This document shows positions 15,512 to 24,664 of a stretch of DNA of 64,000 nucleotides, in pieces; positions within the stretch are counted from its first letter, which is position 1, and each line of letters starts with the position of its first letter. The translations under genes and the position numbers were made by a program. Below the pieces are notes generated by a model. It did not search any database. It saw only the letters and a program-made list of their open reading frames with translations, and was not told where the DNA came from. The DNA is from Halobacteriales archaeon QH_7_66_36 (lineage in GTDB: Archaea > Halobacteriota > Halobacteria > Halobacteriales > Haloarculaceae), in NCBI GenBank assembly GCA_003021175.1, contig PXQV01000017.1:1-64000 (forward strand), read 5' to 3'.

Positions 15512-15534
15512 ACGGCAGGCCCGGCCCTCCGCAC

Positions 15535-17133
15535 GTGAAGGTACTCGTCACGGACCCCATCGCGGACGCCGGTATCGCCCGACTCCGCGACGCCGGCCAC
15601 GACGTAGAGACGGGCTACGATCTCGGCGGCGAGCAGTTGCGCAACGCGGTCGCCGACGCGAACGCGCTCGTCGTCCGCTCCGGCACCGAGGTGACACGCG
15701 ACCTGTTCGAGGCGGCCGACGACCTCGTCATCGTGGGCCGCGCCGGCATCGGCGTCGACAACATCGACATCGAGGCGGCGACGGACCACGGCGTCGTCGT
15801 CGCGAACGCGCCGGAGGGGAACGTCCGCGCGGCCGCGGAACACACCGTCGCGATGGCGTTCGCGACCGCTCGCTCGATCCCGCAGGCGCACGTCCGCCTG
15901 AAGAACGGCGAGTGGGCGAAGAGCGACTATCTCGGCACGGAACTCAACGGCAAGACGCTGGGCGTGGTCGGCTTGGGCCGCGTCGGACAGGAAGTCGCCA
16001 AGCGGCTCGGCTCGCTCGGCATGGAGCTGGTCGCCTACGACCCGTACATCTCCGAGGAGCGCGCCGACCAGCTCGGCGCGGAACTCGCGGAACTGGACGA
16101 GACGCTCGACCGCGCGGATTTCCTCACCATCCACACGCCGCTCACGCCGGAGACGGAGAATCTCGTCGGCGAGGAAGAGCTCGCGGCGATGGACGGCGGC
16201 TACGTCGTCAACTGCGCTCGGGGTGGCATCGTCGACGAACCGGCGCTGGCCGCGGCCGTCGAGGACGGCACGCTCGCGGGGGCGGCACTCGACGTGTTCG
16301 GCGAGGAGCCCCTGTCGTCCGACTCGCCGCTGCTCGACGTCGACGACGTGGTCGTCACGCCGCATCTGGGCGCGTCCACCAGCGCGGCACAGGAACACGT
16401 CGCCACATCAATCGCCGAGCAGGTGCTCGCGGCGTTCGCCGGCGAACCGGTGGTGAACGCGCTGAACGCGCCGTCGATGGACGAGGCCGCGTTCCCCCGC
16501 GTCGAACCGTACATCGACATCGCGGCGACGGCCGGCAAGATCGCCGTCCAGCTGCTCGACGACCGCATCGAGGGCGTCGAGGTGACGTACGCGGGCGACA
16601 TCGCCGACGAGGACGTGGATCTGGTCACCGCGAGCGCGCTGAAGGGCGTCTTCGAGCCCTCGCAACTGCAGGTCAACAGCGTCAACGCGGGCCAGATAGC
16701 CGAGGAGCGCGGGATCGACGTCTCCGAGACGAAGCGCCACCAGTCCGAGGACTTCCAGAGTCTTGTCACCGTCTCTGTGCAGGGGACAGACGACGCCGTC
16801 CCCGTCTGTGGCACGCTGTTCGCCGGTGACGACCCGCGTATCGTGCGCGTCGACGGCTACCGCGTCGACGCCGTCCCCGGCGGCCGGATGGTCGTCGCGC
16901 GTAACACGGACGAACCGGGCGTCATCGGCCGGATCGGGAGCGCTATGGGCGAGTACGACATCAACATCGCCGGCATGTTCAACGCCCGCGAGACCATCGG
17001 CGGCGAGGCGATGACCGTCTACAACGTCGATCAGGAGATCCCGGAAGCCGCACGCGAGGGACTGCTCGCCGACGGGCGCATCAGCGACATCACCTACATC
17101 GAACTGAACGGGCGGGACGACGCGGACGAGTAG
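15535..17133 (+). CDS. serA: D-3-phosphoglycerate dehydrogenase
   Basis: This 532-residue NAD-dependent enzyme commits 3-phosphoglycerate to serine. The substrate domain opens KVLVTDPIADAGI. VGRAGIGVDNIDIEAATD and the Rossmann motif LGVVGLGRVGQEVAKRLGS (about 142-160) mark the nucleotide domain. The catalytic Arg, Glu and His lie in NCARGGIVDE, the acidic DVFGEEP, and TPHLGAST. A central ASB domain and a C-terminal ACT domain (about 458-530: MVVARNTDEPGVIGRIGSAM) give the long form with serine feedback. GTG is the start, supported by a TATA-like box about 27 nt upstream. It is divergent from serB, linking the pathway genes. Confidence 0.95.
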   Translation: MKVLVTDPIADAGIARLRDAGHDVETGYDLGGEQLRNAVADANALVVRSGTEVTRDLFEAADDLVIVGRAGIGVDNIDIEAATDHGVVVANAPEGNVRAAAEHTVAMAFATARSIPQAHVRLKNGEWAKSDYLGTELNGKTLGVVGLGRVGQEVAKRLGSLGMELVAYDPYISEERADQLGAELAELDETLDRADFLTIHTPLTPETENLVGEEELAAMDGGYVVNCARGGIVDEPALAAAVEDGTLAGAALDVFGEEPLSSDSPLLDVDDVVVTPHLGASTSAAQEHVATSIAEQVLAAFAGEPVVNALNAPSMDEAAFPRVEPYIDIAATAGKIAVQLLDDRIEGVEVTYAGDIADEDVDLVTASALKGVFEPSQLQVNSVNAGQIAEERGIDVSETKRHQSEDFQSLVTVSVQGTDDAVPVCGTLFAGDDPRIVRVDGYRVDAVPGGRMVVARNTDEPGVIGRIGSAMGEYDINIAGMFNARETIGGEAMTVYNVDQEIPEAAREGLLADGRISDITYIELNGRDDADE

Positions 17134-17146
17134 GGCTTCGCGCCGG

Positions 17147-19054
17147 CTACGACTCCGGATGGCAGAACCGCATCGCCTCCCGGACGCCGTCGCGCTGGCC
17201 GATGAGCGTGATACGGTCGCCGTGCTCCAGTTCCAGGTCGGCCTCGGGAACCTGTGTCTCGCCGTCCCGCGCGACGAGCGCGATGAGCGTCCCCGCGGGG
17301 AGGTCCGGTCCCACGTCGTCGATACTGCGGCCGATGAGCTCGTCGCTCGTCACCTCGATCTCCTGCACGTCGCCCGAGCGGCCGAGTTCGCCCATCCAGT
17401 CGGCGAGCGCGGGCCGCTCGATGGCGTTGTCGAGCGCCTGGGCCGTCGCGAGCGACGAGGAGATGGTGCGGACGCCGAGGTCCTCGAACGCCTCGACGTT
17501 GTCGGGGTTGTTCGCCCGCGCGATGATGGTCTCGGTGTCGAACTTCGAGTCGGCGAGCTGTGCGACCAGCAGGTTCACGTCGTCGTCGCCGGTCGCGGCG
17601 GCGACGATGCGGGCGTTGGCCGCGCCAGCCGCACGTAACACCTCCGTGTCCGTGCCGTCACCGATGTGGACGGTGTGGCCCTCGTTGCGGACCTGCTCGA
17701 CGGTTGCTTCGTCGTGCTCGATGATGACGACGTTCTCTCCCCTATCTTCGAGGCGGTCGGCGAGCGCTCGGCCCACCCGCCCGCCTCCGATGACGAGTAC
17801 GCGCATTGGTATGATGTCGAGGAAGCCGGCGATGTACCGCGCGAGGCCGCCCTCGAATACGACCGTCGCGAGGATGGTGAGGAACACGACCCCCACGAGG
17901 AGGGTCGCGCTCGATTCGAGTTGTGCCGCCTGTGCCGCCTCACCGGCGGTTCGTAGCTCCGCCGCTCGGGTCTGGAGTTGGATAGCGAACAGCGTCGCGA
18001 CCGACGCCGGGATGATGCCGCGCGGGCCGACGAAGCTCATGAACAGCTTCTCGCCGCGCGTGAACCGGTCGCCGACCGTCGAGAGGAAGACGAGCGCCGG
18101 GCGGATGACGAGCGCGACGGCCGCGACGACCGCCAGTCCCGGAAGCCCCAACCCGATGAGGTCCTCGAACCGAAGCAGCGCCGCCAGCGCGATGAAGACG
18201 AAGGAGAGGACGACCAGCGTGATGTCACCCTTGAACTCGGCGATGTCCTCCTCGTACGGGACGCCGAGGTTACCGAGAATGACGCCCGCCGTGGCGACGG
18301 CCGCCACGCCGGCCTCCGCGAACACGGTGTCGGCGATAGCGTACGCGACCAGCGCCCCCGCGAGCACGAGCAGGCGAGCGTTCTGCGGGGCGTTCCCCGG
18401 CGAGAGGTCGATGTATCGCAGCAGATACCAGACGACGAGCGCGACGACGACACCGACCAACAGCCCCACGCCCAGTCGCTCGGCAAACAGCGTGAGGAAA
18501 TCCAGCGGTGAGGTGCTCGTCGTGACGATGACCTCGAAGACGACGACGGCGATGATAGCCGCCGTCACGTCGTTGACGATCCCCTCCGTCTCCAGTGCGG
18601 TTTCGACGTGGTCGCGGGCGGGCACCACTTCGAGTATGGGCGTGATGACCGTCGGCCCGGTCGCGACCAGCAGCGCCCCGATCAGAAACGAGATGTCCCA
18701 CGGGGCGTCGAAGGCGAACTTCGTGACGGCGGCGGTTCCGACCAGCGCCATGAGCGCGCCCACGGTGACGAGTCGCGTGTTCTCCGCAGGGGCCTCGCGG
18801 AGCTTCTCGATCCGCAGGTGGAACGCCCCCTCGAAGACGATGATCGCAACGGAGAGGCCGACGATGGCCGGCAGTGCATCACCGAACGACGACCGAGTGA
18901 TCACACCCAACCCTTCGGGGCCGAGCGCGATGCCGGCCGCGATGAGGAAGACGATGCTCGGCACCTCGAACCGGTCGGCGAGGATCTGTGCCCCGACGCC
19001 GAGGCCGATGATGGCCGCAACACTGGGAATGAGCAGACTCGATCCGCCAGCCAT
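17147..19054 (-). CDS. Cation:proton antiporter (CPA family) with C-terminal RCK domains
   Basis: This 635-residue protein has a membrane domain of about 12 segments (1-420). Conserved helix pairs include ALLVATGPTVITPILEVV and TEGIVNDVTAAIIAVVVFEV, the latter with the Asn-Asp pair of Na+/H+ exchangers. A TrkA-N domain follows (VLVIGGGRVGRALADRLE, near 425-445) and then a TrkA-C domain (about 545-630: GRSIDDVGPDLPAGTLIALV, EHGDRITLIGQ). RCK domains usually bind NAD(H) or other nucleotides and gate transport. In a halophile the likely role is Na+ or K+ extrusion for ion and pH balance. The ATG at 19054 removes a non-conserved N-terminal extension. It sits downstream of the Trk potassium cluster. 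Confidence 0.88.
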   Translation of the reverse strand: MAGGSSLLIPSVAAIIGLGVGAQILADRFEVPSIVFLIAAGIALGPEGLGVITRSSFGDALPAIVGLSVAIIVFEGAFHLRIEKLREAPAENTRLVTVGALMALVGTAAVTKFAFDAPWDISFLIGALLVATGPTVITPILEVVPARDHVETALETEGIVNDVTAAIIAVVVFEVIVTTSTSPLDFLTLFAERLGVGLLVGVVVALVVWYLLRYIDLSPGNAPQNARLLVLAGALVAYAIADTVFAEAGVAAVATAGVILGNLGVPYEEDIAEFKGDITLVVLSFVFIALAALLRFEDLIGLGLPGLAVVAAVALVIRPALVFLSTVGDRFTRGEKLFMSFVGPRGIIPASVATLFAIQLQTRAAELRTAGEAAQAAQLESSATLLVGVVFLTILATVVFEGGLARYIAGFLDIIPMRVLVIGGGRVGRALADRLEDRGENVVIIEHDEATVEQVRNEGHTVHIGDGTDTEVLRAAGAANARIVAAATGDDDVNLLVAQLADSKFDTETIIARANNPDNVEAFEDLGVRTISSSLATAQALDNAIERPALADWMGELGRSGDVQEIEVTSDELIGRSIDDVGPDLPAGTLIALVARDGETQVPEADLELEHGDRITLIGQRDGVREAMRFCHPES

Positions 19055-19120
19055 CAGACACCCTCCATCGTCATCGATTTTGCCGTCGGCGCTAATAAAC
19101 GTCCGTATCCCGACAGAGGT

Positions 19121-19245
19121 GGTGCCCAGATGCGCGGGGCGTCGCTCGGTCAAGAACCCGTGTCGGGTGGGATCAAAAGAGCCGATCGAGCGACCGGGCG
19201 CTTTCTACCCCCCGCTGTCCGGCTGATCTCCGAACTCACGTATCC
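19121..19245 (+). repeat. Dispersed element, copy B (decayed)
   Basis: Recognisable parts in order are GTGCCCAGATG (left end), GGGGCGTCGCTCGG, GGTGGGATCAAAAGAGCC (variant of the first box), GATCGAGCGACCGGGCGCTTTCTACC (second arm and second box, cargo deleted), and GGCTGATCTCCGAACTCACG, which matches copy C. The right terminus is not recognisable and may have been absorbed into the 3' end of the Usp gene. Confidence 0.5.
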
Positions 19246-20351
19246 GAGTTTTCCATCGCTCGCGTGTATCTGTAGTAGAGCGAGCGCATCGTCCGGTCGG
19301 TATCACGTCCCATCAGGACGGTAACGTTCTTTTCTCCGACCAACGTCTCCTGCACCGGCTCGAACAGTAGGTCGCGCAGTCCGAACTTCCGCTCCGGCGA
19401 GCCAATCGACGTGAAGTCGTGATTCTGCGCCTCTTCGATGATAACAGCAGTCGGGTCCGTGGCCTCACGGAGCTCAGTTTCGAGCTCTACCTCCGAGCCG
19501 AGGACGTGCTCTGTGAACGTCAGCAGGCCTCTCGCATCACTCCGCTCCTCCGCGGACGCGTCCGGGGAAACGACGTGCAGTACCGTAACCGATGCATCGA
19601 ACGCGCGAGCGACCGCCCGAGCGGCCTCCGAAGCGAGCGCAGCGTGCGGCCCTGTCCCCACCGGCAGGAGTATCGACTCGACCGGCTTTGCGGTCGATTC
19701 GGCCAACGAGGCGACGGTATGGCCTTCGACGTCCGGGACGTACAGCGCACCTGTCCCCGCTCGGCCGCCGATGTTCTCCACGAACACGTCACACTCGGCC
19801 TCGTCGACTACTGTATCAATCGTGTTTTTGCCCAGCAACCGGCTCTCCTCGAATCCGGCCCCTCGGAGGAGAAGGACAGCCGTCCCGTTACTGCCGAGCG
19901 CGGCGAGGATCCCTTGTGTCGTGTCGGTCACGACTCGTACCAGCGCGCGCACCGATACCGCTGGGTCGATATCCTCCGCGACGTTCACTATCTGCGCCAA
20001 CTGCGTCTGTCGCTCGGTGACGGTTTCGGGGATAGATCGCTCGTCTCTGTCTCCGTCATCAGACCGCGTGTACTCTCGCACCCGTTCGGTCGTGGTCTCG
20101 TCAGCGACCTCCGTAATCCCAAGCAGGAGCACCCGTCCGTCGTTGTCATTGGCTAGCGCTATCGCCGTCTGAAGGAACCGGCGAGCGTTGATCCCGGTAT
20201 CGCCGTCGAACAGGTCACTGACGACTGGCACTACGACGGTGTAATCCGGCCGACGGATGACCCCTCCACCGTATCCGTGCGAATCCGCCTCGGATTCAGC
20301 TGACACCGCCGGAACGGTAATCGGAACAGTGGCCTCGCTGTTGTCTGACAT
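19236..20351 (-). CDS. Double UspA-domain protein, last gene of the Trk cluster
   Basis: The 371-residue soluble protein has two universal-stress-protein domains (about 36-190 and 208-355). PDYTVVVPVVSD and ESILLPVGTGPHAALASEAA open the two alpha/beta folds. The second keeps a partial G-x2-G style phosphate-binding end (IGSPERKFG, LVGEKNVTVLMG). It begins 2 bp after the trkA stop, so it belongs to the potassium-uptake operon. Usp domains that bind ATP or c-di-AMP accompany several archaeal transporters. A regulatory subunit for TrkH is the natural reading, but no direct evidence is in the sequence. The extreme C-terminus abuts the decayed repeat element. Confidence 0.82.
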   Translation of the reverse strand: MSDNSEATVPITVPAVSAESEADSHGYGGGVIRRPDYTVVVPVVSDLFDGDTGINARRFLQTAIALANDNDGRVLLLGITEVADETTTERVREYTRSDDGDRDERSIPETVTERQTQLAQIVNVAEDIDPAVSVRALVRVVTDTTQGILAALGSNGTAVLLLRGAGFEESRLLGKNTIDTVVDEAECDVFVENIGGRAGTGALYVPDVEGHTVASLAESTAKPVESILLPVGTGPHAALASEAARAVARAFDASVTVLHVVSPDASAEERSDARGLLTFTEHVLGSEVELETELREATDPTAVIIEEAQNHDFTSIGSPERKFGLRDLLFEPVQETLVGEKNVTVLMGRDTDRTMRSLYYRYTRAMENSDT

Positions 20352-20353
20352 AC

Positions 20354-21019
20354 TCAGCCCTTCGTGAACGCATCCGTGATACGGTCGCTGGCCCCGCCCT
20401 TTGCGAATATCGTCACCGTATCGCCCGCCTGAATGTCGGACTCCCCGCGCGGGATGTGCAGTTCGTCGTCACGGACGATTGCCACGATCACTGTCTCCTC
20501 CGGGAGAAGGCCGTTGGCATCGGCGTCGACCAGAGTGAGTCCGGCGATTGGAGCTCCCTCGTCCACCGTCAGTTCGAAGATCTCTCCTCCGGCCCCGACC
20601 TGCATGGAATCCTGAATCGCTGGTCGCTGCACGGCACGGTAGAGATACTGCCCGTTGAGTTCGTGTGGGCTTTCGACGACGTTCACGCCGAGGTTCCCGA
20701 ACAGCTCCATGTGTTGCGGCTCGTTTATCGAACTCACGAGCGTCTCGACGTCGTACTGTTTCCCGAGCATCTGAATCATGAGGTTCACGGAGTCGTTTTC
20801 CGTCGTGGAGATCAACGCATCGGACTCCTGTACCCCTGCTTCGAGCATGATCTCCTCGGAGGCCGCGTCCGCGTTAATGACCATGCAGTCGTAGGTCGCG
20901 CTCGCCGCCTCGGCGAGTTCCTGGTCCCGTTCGACGACGACGACCTCGTGTTCGTCCTGGGTTGCGAGTTCGATGACTTTGCTTCCGGTGCGGCCTGCGC
21001 CGACGACGATGATGTACAT
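20354..21019 (-). CDS. trkA: TrkA potassium-uptake regulatory subunit (copy 1)
   Basis: The 221-residue protein is a single RCK unit. The TrkA-N Rossmann domain starts YIIVVGAGRTGSKVIELAT with GxGxxG and an acidic end of strand 2 (VVVERD). The TrkA-C domain covers about 140-218 (IFELTVDEGAPIAGLTLVDA, IQAGDTVTIFAKG). Such subunits form an octameric ring under TrkH and gate it in response to ATP/ADP, NAD(H) or c-di-AMP. It lies 119 bp after trkH and 2 bp before the Usp gene. The paired copy at 22769-23461 suggests a hetero-ring or two gating states. Confidence 0.9.
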   Translation of the reverse strand: MYIIVVGAGRTGSKVIELATQDEHEVVVVERDQELAEAASATYDCMVINADAASEEIMLEAGVQESDALISTTENDSVNLMIQMLGKQYDVETLVSSINEPQHMELFGNLGVNVVESPHELNGQYLYRAVQRPAIQDSMQVGAGGEIFELTVDEGAPIAGLTLVDADANGLLPEETVIVAIVRDDELHIPRGESDIQAGDTVTIFAKGGASDRITDAFTKG

Positions 21020-21138
21020 GTGTGCGTGTGAGATGTCTGCTGGTTAGCTGGCGATGCGCTCGATCGGACCAGAACGGCGGGGTGGTCCGGGAACGTCGAG
21101 CACGGGCGTATCAGAAACGGTCGACTCGTGCATACAGG

Positions 21139-22764
21139 TCACCGCCTGAGGATGCTGTTCAGCAGCACCAACACGGGAATGATCTCGAGTCGTCCCACCC
21201 ACATCTGGAAGATGAACAGGACCTCCGCGATAACCGGCATTTCCGGTCCAGTGATGCCGGAGGAAAGCCCGACAGTCCCCTGTGCGGTCGCCACCTCGAA
21301 GATCGCGTCCGCGAGCGTGAAGTCCGACGGTAAGACCGCCAAGAGCAGGAACAACGAGAGCCCCAACAGGAGGAGGTAGGTGAACGCGAAGGTCGCCGCG
21401 GCGCGTATCTCGTCGTTCGCCTCGTCGGCCTTGGATATCTCCTCCCCGATTCGGAGGTCGTCGACGGCGTGCTCCGGGAGGAACACGCGAGTCACCTCCC
21501 AACTGATCCCGCGGGCGATGACGTAGCCCCGAATGATCTTGATCCCGCCGACGGTCGCGCCGGCGGCCCCGCCGAGGAGCATCGCGCCGAAGACGATGAA
21601 GATGACAGCCCCGTTGTTCCAGTCACCGATGGCCGACGTCTGCCAGCCGGTCGTCGTCTGTGCGCTGATGAACTGGAACAGTCCGTCCCGGAACGCCTGA
21701 CTCGTCGCCACTCGCCCGAGATACCCGACCGGATCACCGCTGTACGGGACGCCGACCCATCGTGCGAGAAACGCCGTCAAGCCTACCACACCGACGACGA
21801 ACAGGCCGAACAGCACCCTGACCTGCGAATCTCGCGTGAACTCACGGATGTCACGCTCGGAGACGACTCCGTAGTAGACCGGAATCGAGATCGCGCCGGT
21901 GATCATCGCCGGGATGTGGACGATCTCCATCGCGTAGGAGTCGTAGCCGGCGATGGAATCGTCCAGCGTACTGAAGCCGCCGGTGGACTGCCCGGTCATC
22001 GCGTGGTTGATCGCGTCGAACAGCGTGTTCTCGATACCGTATCCGGGTTGCACGAGGAACGTTGCGGCTGCGAGATAGACGGCGACCAGCGCAGTGACGC
22101 CGATGTATATCTTCCAGATCGCACGGGCAGTCCCCGCGATACTCGGCCGTAACTGCTCGCTTCGCGCCTCTGACTGGTACAGCGAGAGCCCTGCCGTGCC
22201 ACGCGGCTGTCGGAGGATCGCGAGCGAGAGAACGATCATCCCCGCCCCACCGATCCACTGCATCTGGGAGCGATACCAGAGGAAGCCGTGCCCGACGGAC
22301 GGCTCGTGGACGCTCATCGTCAGGCCGGTGGTCGTGTATCCGCTCATGCTCTCGAAGAAAGCGTGGAGCGGGTTCCGGAAGTTGAGGAGACTCGACTGAT
22401 AGTTCGCACCCACGGGAACGAAGGATTCGAGCACCGCCGGCGGCGTGATATACGCCGCGATGACGAACGGGAGGGCCCCGAATGCCGCCGTGGCGAACCA
22501 CCCGAGCGCGGCGACGATCATCGCGTGATGGCGCTTTGGTTCCGGGGCGTCCTCACACAGCTTGTAGGCGGCCCCGCCAGCGAGTGCCGTAACCCCCGCC
22601 GCAATCAGGAACGACAGCGCACTGTACCACTCCTGATAGAGCAGGGAGACGAGCAGCGGTACCAGCATCAGCCCGCCGATAAGCACCTGAAGCGCACCGA
22701 TGTCCCTCACGACTGTCTTCGTAGCTGCCACAGCACCGAATCGACCGGCTGACGAAGCAGACAT
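21139..22764 (-). CDS. trkH: TrkH-type potassium channel/transporter
   Basis: The 541-residue membrane subunit takes up K+. The four half-channel repeats each show a selectivity-filter loop: SMSGYTTTGLT, AMTGQSTGGFST, SAQTTTGWQTS and TAQGTVGLSSG. These alternate with hydrophobic helices, giving the expected 8 membrane-spanning plus 4 pore helices after an N-terminal pair. It starts 4 bp after the upstream trkA stop, so the two are coupled. Haloarchaea accumulate molar K+, and Trk with RCK subunits is a main low-affinity route. No unusual residue was noticed in the filters. Confidence 0.93.
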   Translation of the reverse strand: MSASSAGRFGAVAATKTVVRDIGALQVLIGGLMLVPLLVSLLYQEWYSALSFLIAAGVTALAGGAAYKLCEDAPEPKRHHAMIVAALGWFATAAFGALPFVIAAYITPPAVLESFVPVGANYQSSLLNFRNPLHAFFESMSGYTTTGLTMSVHEPSVGHGFLWYRSQMQWIGGAGMIVLSLAILRQPRGTAGLSLYQSEARSEQLRPSIAGTARAIWKIYIGVTALVAVYLAAATFLVQPGYGIENTLFDAINHAMTGQSTGGFSTLDDSIAGYDSYAMEIVHIPAMITGAISIPVYYGVVSERDIREFTRDSQVRVLFGLFVVGVVGLTAFLARWVGVPYSGDPVGYLGRVATSQAFRDGLFQFISAQTTTGWQTSAIGDWNNGAVIFIVFGAMLLGGAAGATVGGIKIIRGYVIARGISWEVTRVFLPEHAVDDLRIGEEISKADEANDEIRAAATFAFTYLLLLGLSLFLLLAVLPSDFTLADAIFEVATAQGTVGLSSGITGPEMPVIAEVLFIFQMWVGRLEIIPVLVLLNSILRR

Positions 22765-22768
22765 GGTA

Positions 22769-23461
22769 TTATCGTTCCACCGTCTGGTCTTCGTAATGAC
22801 CGAAAACGTCCGTGAGCTCCGGTTTCGCTCCCTTCGATGAGTAGACGGTCAACAGGTCACTCGCCTCGATCCGGGTGTCGCCTCGGGGTGTCAGCGGTCT
22901 GTCTCGGCCCTCCCGCTCGATGGCAACGATCAGCGCGTCCCCCGGCAGAAGATTCGCGTTGTCAGCTTCTGTGAGCGTCTTTCCCGCGATTGGGGCGTCC
23001 TCCGTCACCGCGATTTCGAAGACTTCTGCCTCGTCGCCTATCTGCATGTAGTCGACGATCGCGGGTCTAACGACCGCTCGGTAGAGGTAGCCCGCGATGA
23101 GCTGTTGCGGGTTTTCGATCGTGTTCACGCCGATCTGACGGAAGAGGCTCATGTGCTCTGCAGTGTGAACGACCGACGTAATCCTCGGAACGTCCGACCC
23201 CTTTGCGAGCAGACAGACCATGACGTTCGTGGCGTCCTGATTGGTCGTCGAAATGATCGCATCAGCCTGCGCGGCACCGGCATCGGCCAGCGTCTCCTTC
23301 GCGGTCGCGTCCGCGTTGAGCACCATGCAGTCGTACTCGCCCGCTACTGAGTCGGCTCTCCGTGTGTCCCGTTCGATGACAGCCACTTCGTTTCCGGAGC
23401 GGGTCGCGATGTCGATCAGTGGGGTGCCGATGTTGCCCGCCCCGACGATGATGATGTACAT
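22769..23461 (-). CDS. trkA: TrkA potassium-uptake regulatory subunit (copy 2)
   Basis: The 230-residue RCK protein is homologous to the copy at 20354-21019. YIIIVGAGNIGTPLIDIATR carries GxGxxG, with an acidic strand-2 end (AVIERD). The TrkA-C domain is about 140-222 (VFEIAVTEDAPIAGKTLTEA, IEASDLLTVYSSKG). It is the first gene of the operon trkA-trkH-trkA-usp. Its upstream region is an unusually AT-rich 350-bp stretch shared with the divergent Lrp/RCK_C regulator gene, pointing to joint control of the cluster. Confidence 0.9.
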   Translation of the reverse strand: MYIIIVGAGNIGTPLIDIATRSGNEVAVIERDTRRADSVAGEYDCMVLNADATAKETLADAGAAQADAIISTTNQDATNVMVCLLAKGSDVPRITSVVHTAEHMSLFRQIGVNTIENPQQLIAGYLYRAVVRPAIVDYMQIGDEAEVFEIAVTEDAPIAGKTLTEADNANLLPGDALIVAIEREGRDRPLTPRGDTRIEASDLLTVYSSKGAKPELTDVFGHYEDQTVER

Positions 23462-23790
23462 GTGCGATCTTTATTGCATAACCGTATCCCGGATCCAGAT
23501 GCCCGTCGAGACCGCTGTGGAGCACCCAAGATCCGATCACGGAGTCTGTCTATCCCACCGTGAGTTCTCCTCTAACAATAAGGATTGGCTTTCTGTTTCG
23601 TCAAAAGAAAATTTTGTCCCTCAAATTTTGCTAAAGCGAAATAATATCAAGCGGTCAAAATAATCGGTCGCAAATCGACCCCCGCATAGATCCGACACGA
23701 TTGACCTCCGTTACCAGAACGTTGCGCGGGCAGGAAATGTTGAGTCGGGATAGTTACAATCGCTGTGATCACACGAGCGACAGGAAAGAC
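23462..23790. other. AT-rich intergenic control region of the Trk cluster
   Basis: No credible gene is present. From about 23565 to 23690 the sequence is strikingly AT-rich for this genome, with CAAAAGAAAATTTTGTCCC, AAATTTTGCTAAAGCGAAAT and AATATCAAG in series. AAAATTTTG and CAAATTTTG repeat, giving possible TATA elements on both strands and potential regulator sites. The minus-strand trkA probably also uses the TTGCAATAAAGATCGC region next to its ATG (complement of about 23462-23480) as a promoter-proximal segment. Confidence 0.5.
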
Positions 23791-23800
23791 ACTTTATACC
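23791..23800 (+). promoter_or_regulatory. TATA box of the Lrp/RCK_C regulator
   Basis: ACTTTATACC centres about 24 nt upstream of ATG 23819. This spacing decides in favour of that ATG over the earlier in-frame start at 23765, and predicts a leaderless mRNA. Confidence 0.6.
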
Positions 23801-23818
23801 GCGAATCGTAGCTACTCT

Positions 23819-24559
23819 ATGGCACAGCGCATCGACGAGATCGATAAACGCATCCTCTATTATTTATCCGTAGATGCCCGGAATACGACGACATCTGATA
23901 TCGCCGAAGAGACCGAAGTCACCCCGGCGACGATCCGGAATCGGATCGAACAGCTCGAAGAGCACGGAATTCTCCGAGGCTACTCTGCCGACATCGATTA
24001 CAAGGCCATCGACTCGTACGTGAAGTATCAGTTTAGATGTACGGCCGCTATTCCGGATCGTAAGCGACTCGCTCAGTCTGCGCTGGAGATTCGCGGGGTA
24101 CTGACGGCCAGAGAGCTGATGGCAGGCTCTTCGAACTTATCGATTACCGCCGTCGGAGCCGACACTAACGAGATCACGCGAATCGCTCACAAGCTCTCCG
24201 ATCTCGGGGTAGCAATCGACGACGAAAGCGTGGTCGAAGACGAATACCACACGTCGTACAGTCCGTTCGGACCGGAAGACGTGCCGAAGGAACCATCCTT
24301 GACGGACTTCATGAGCCTCGCCGGAGACGCAGAAGTCGTCGAGTTCACCGTCTCTGAGGGGGCCAAAATCGCGAATTCGAGTATCGAACAGGCTGTCAGT
24401 AACGGTCTCTTGGCCGATGAGGTCCTCGTCGTCGGCATTGAACGGGACGGCGACGTGCTCACACCCAGAGGAGAAACCGTCATTCAACCGGGGGACGTCG
24501 TCTCCCTGTTCTCGAAATCCTCGCTGGAAAAGGACTCTCTGGAAGTGTTTGGCATGTAA
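23819..24559 (+). CDS. Lrp/AsnC-type regulator with C-terminal RCK_C (TrkA-C) domain
   Basis: The 246-residue protein combines three parts. An Lrp-type HTH comes first (about 3-60: DEIDKRILYYLSVDARNTTT, EVTPATIRNRIEQLEEHGIL). A middle RAM-like alpha/beta domain follows (about 65-140). A TrkA-C ligand-binding domain ends it (about 175-246: VVEFTVSEGAKIANSSIEQA, GDVLTPRGETVIQPGDVVSL). The last part closely mirrors the C-terminal domains of the two TrkA proteins next door, so regulator and channel subunits may read the same small ligand. The gene is divergent from the trk operon. Transcriptional control of K+ uptake by a shared ligand (c-di-AMP, nucleotide or K+ itself) is inferred from architecture and position. 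Confidence 0.88.
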   Translation: MAQRIDEIDKRILYYLSVDARNTTTSDIAEETEVTPATIRNRIEQLEEHGILRGYSADIDYKAIDSYVKYQFRCTAAIPDRKRLAQSALEIRGVLTARELMAGSSNLSITAVGADTNEITRIAHKLSDLGVAIDDESVVEDEYHTSYSPFGPEDVPKEPSLTDFMSLAGDAEVVEFTVSEGAKIANSSIEQAVSNGLLADEVLVVGIERDGDVLTPRGETVIQPGDVVSLFSKSSLEKDSLEVFGM

Positions 24560-24664
24560 GCCCGATGCTGTTGGGAATAAGCCCGGAAGAGCCGACGCAG
24601 CCAGCGGCTTGACTCCCACGAGCGGCGACGGCGGTCTGTGCGCGGCACAGTACGGTCGCCCGGA

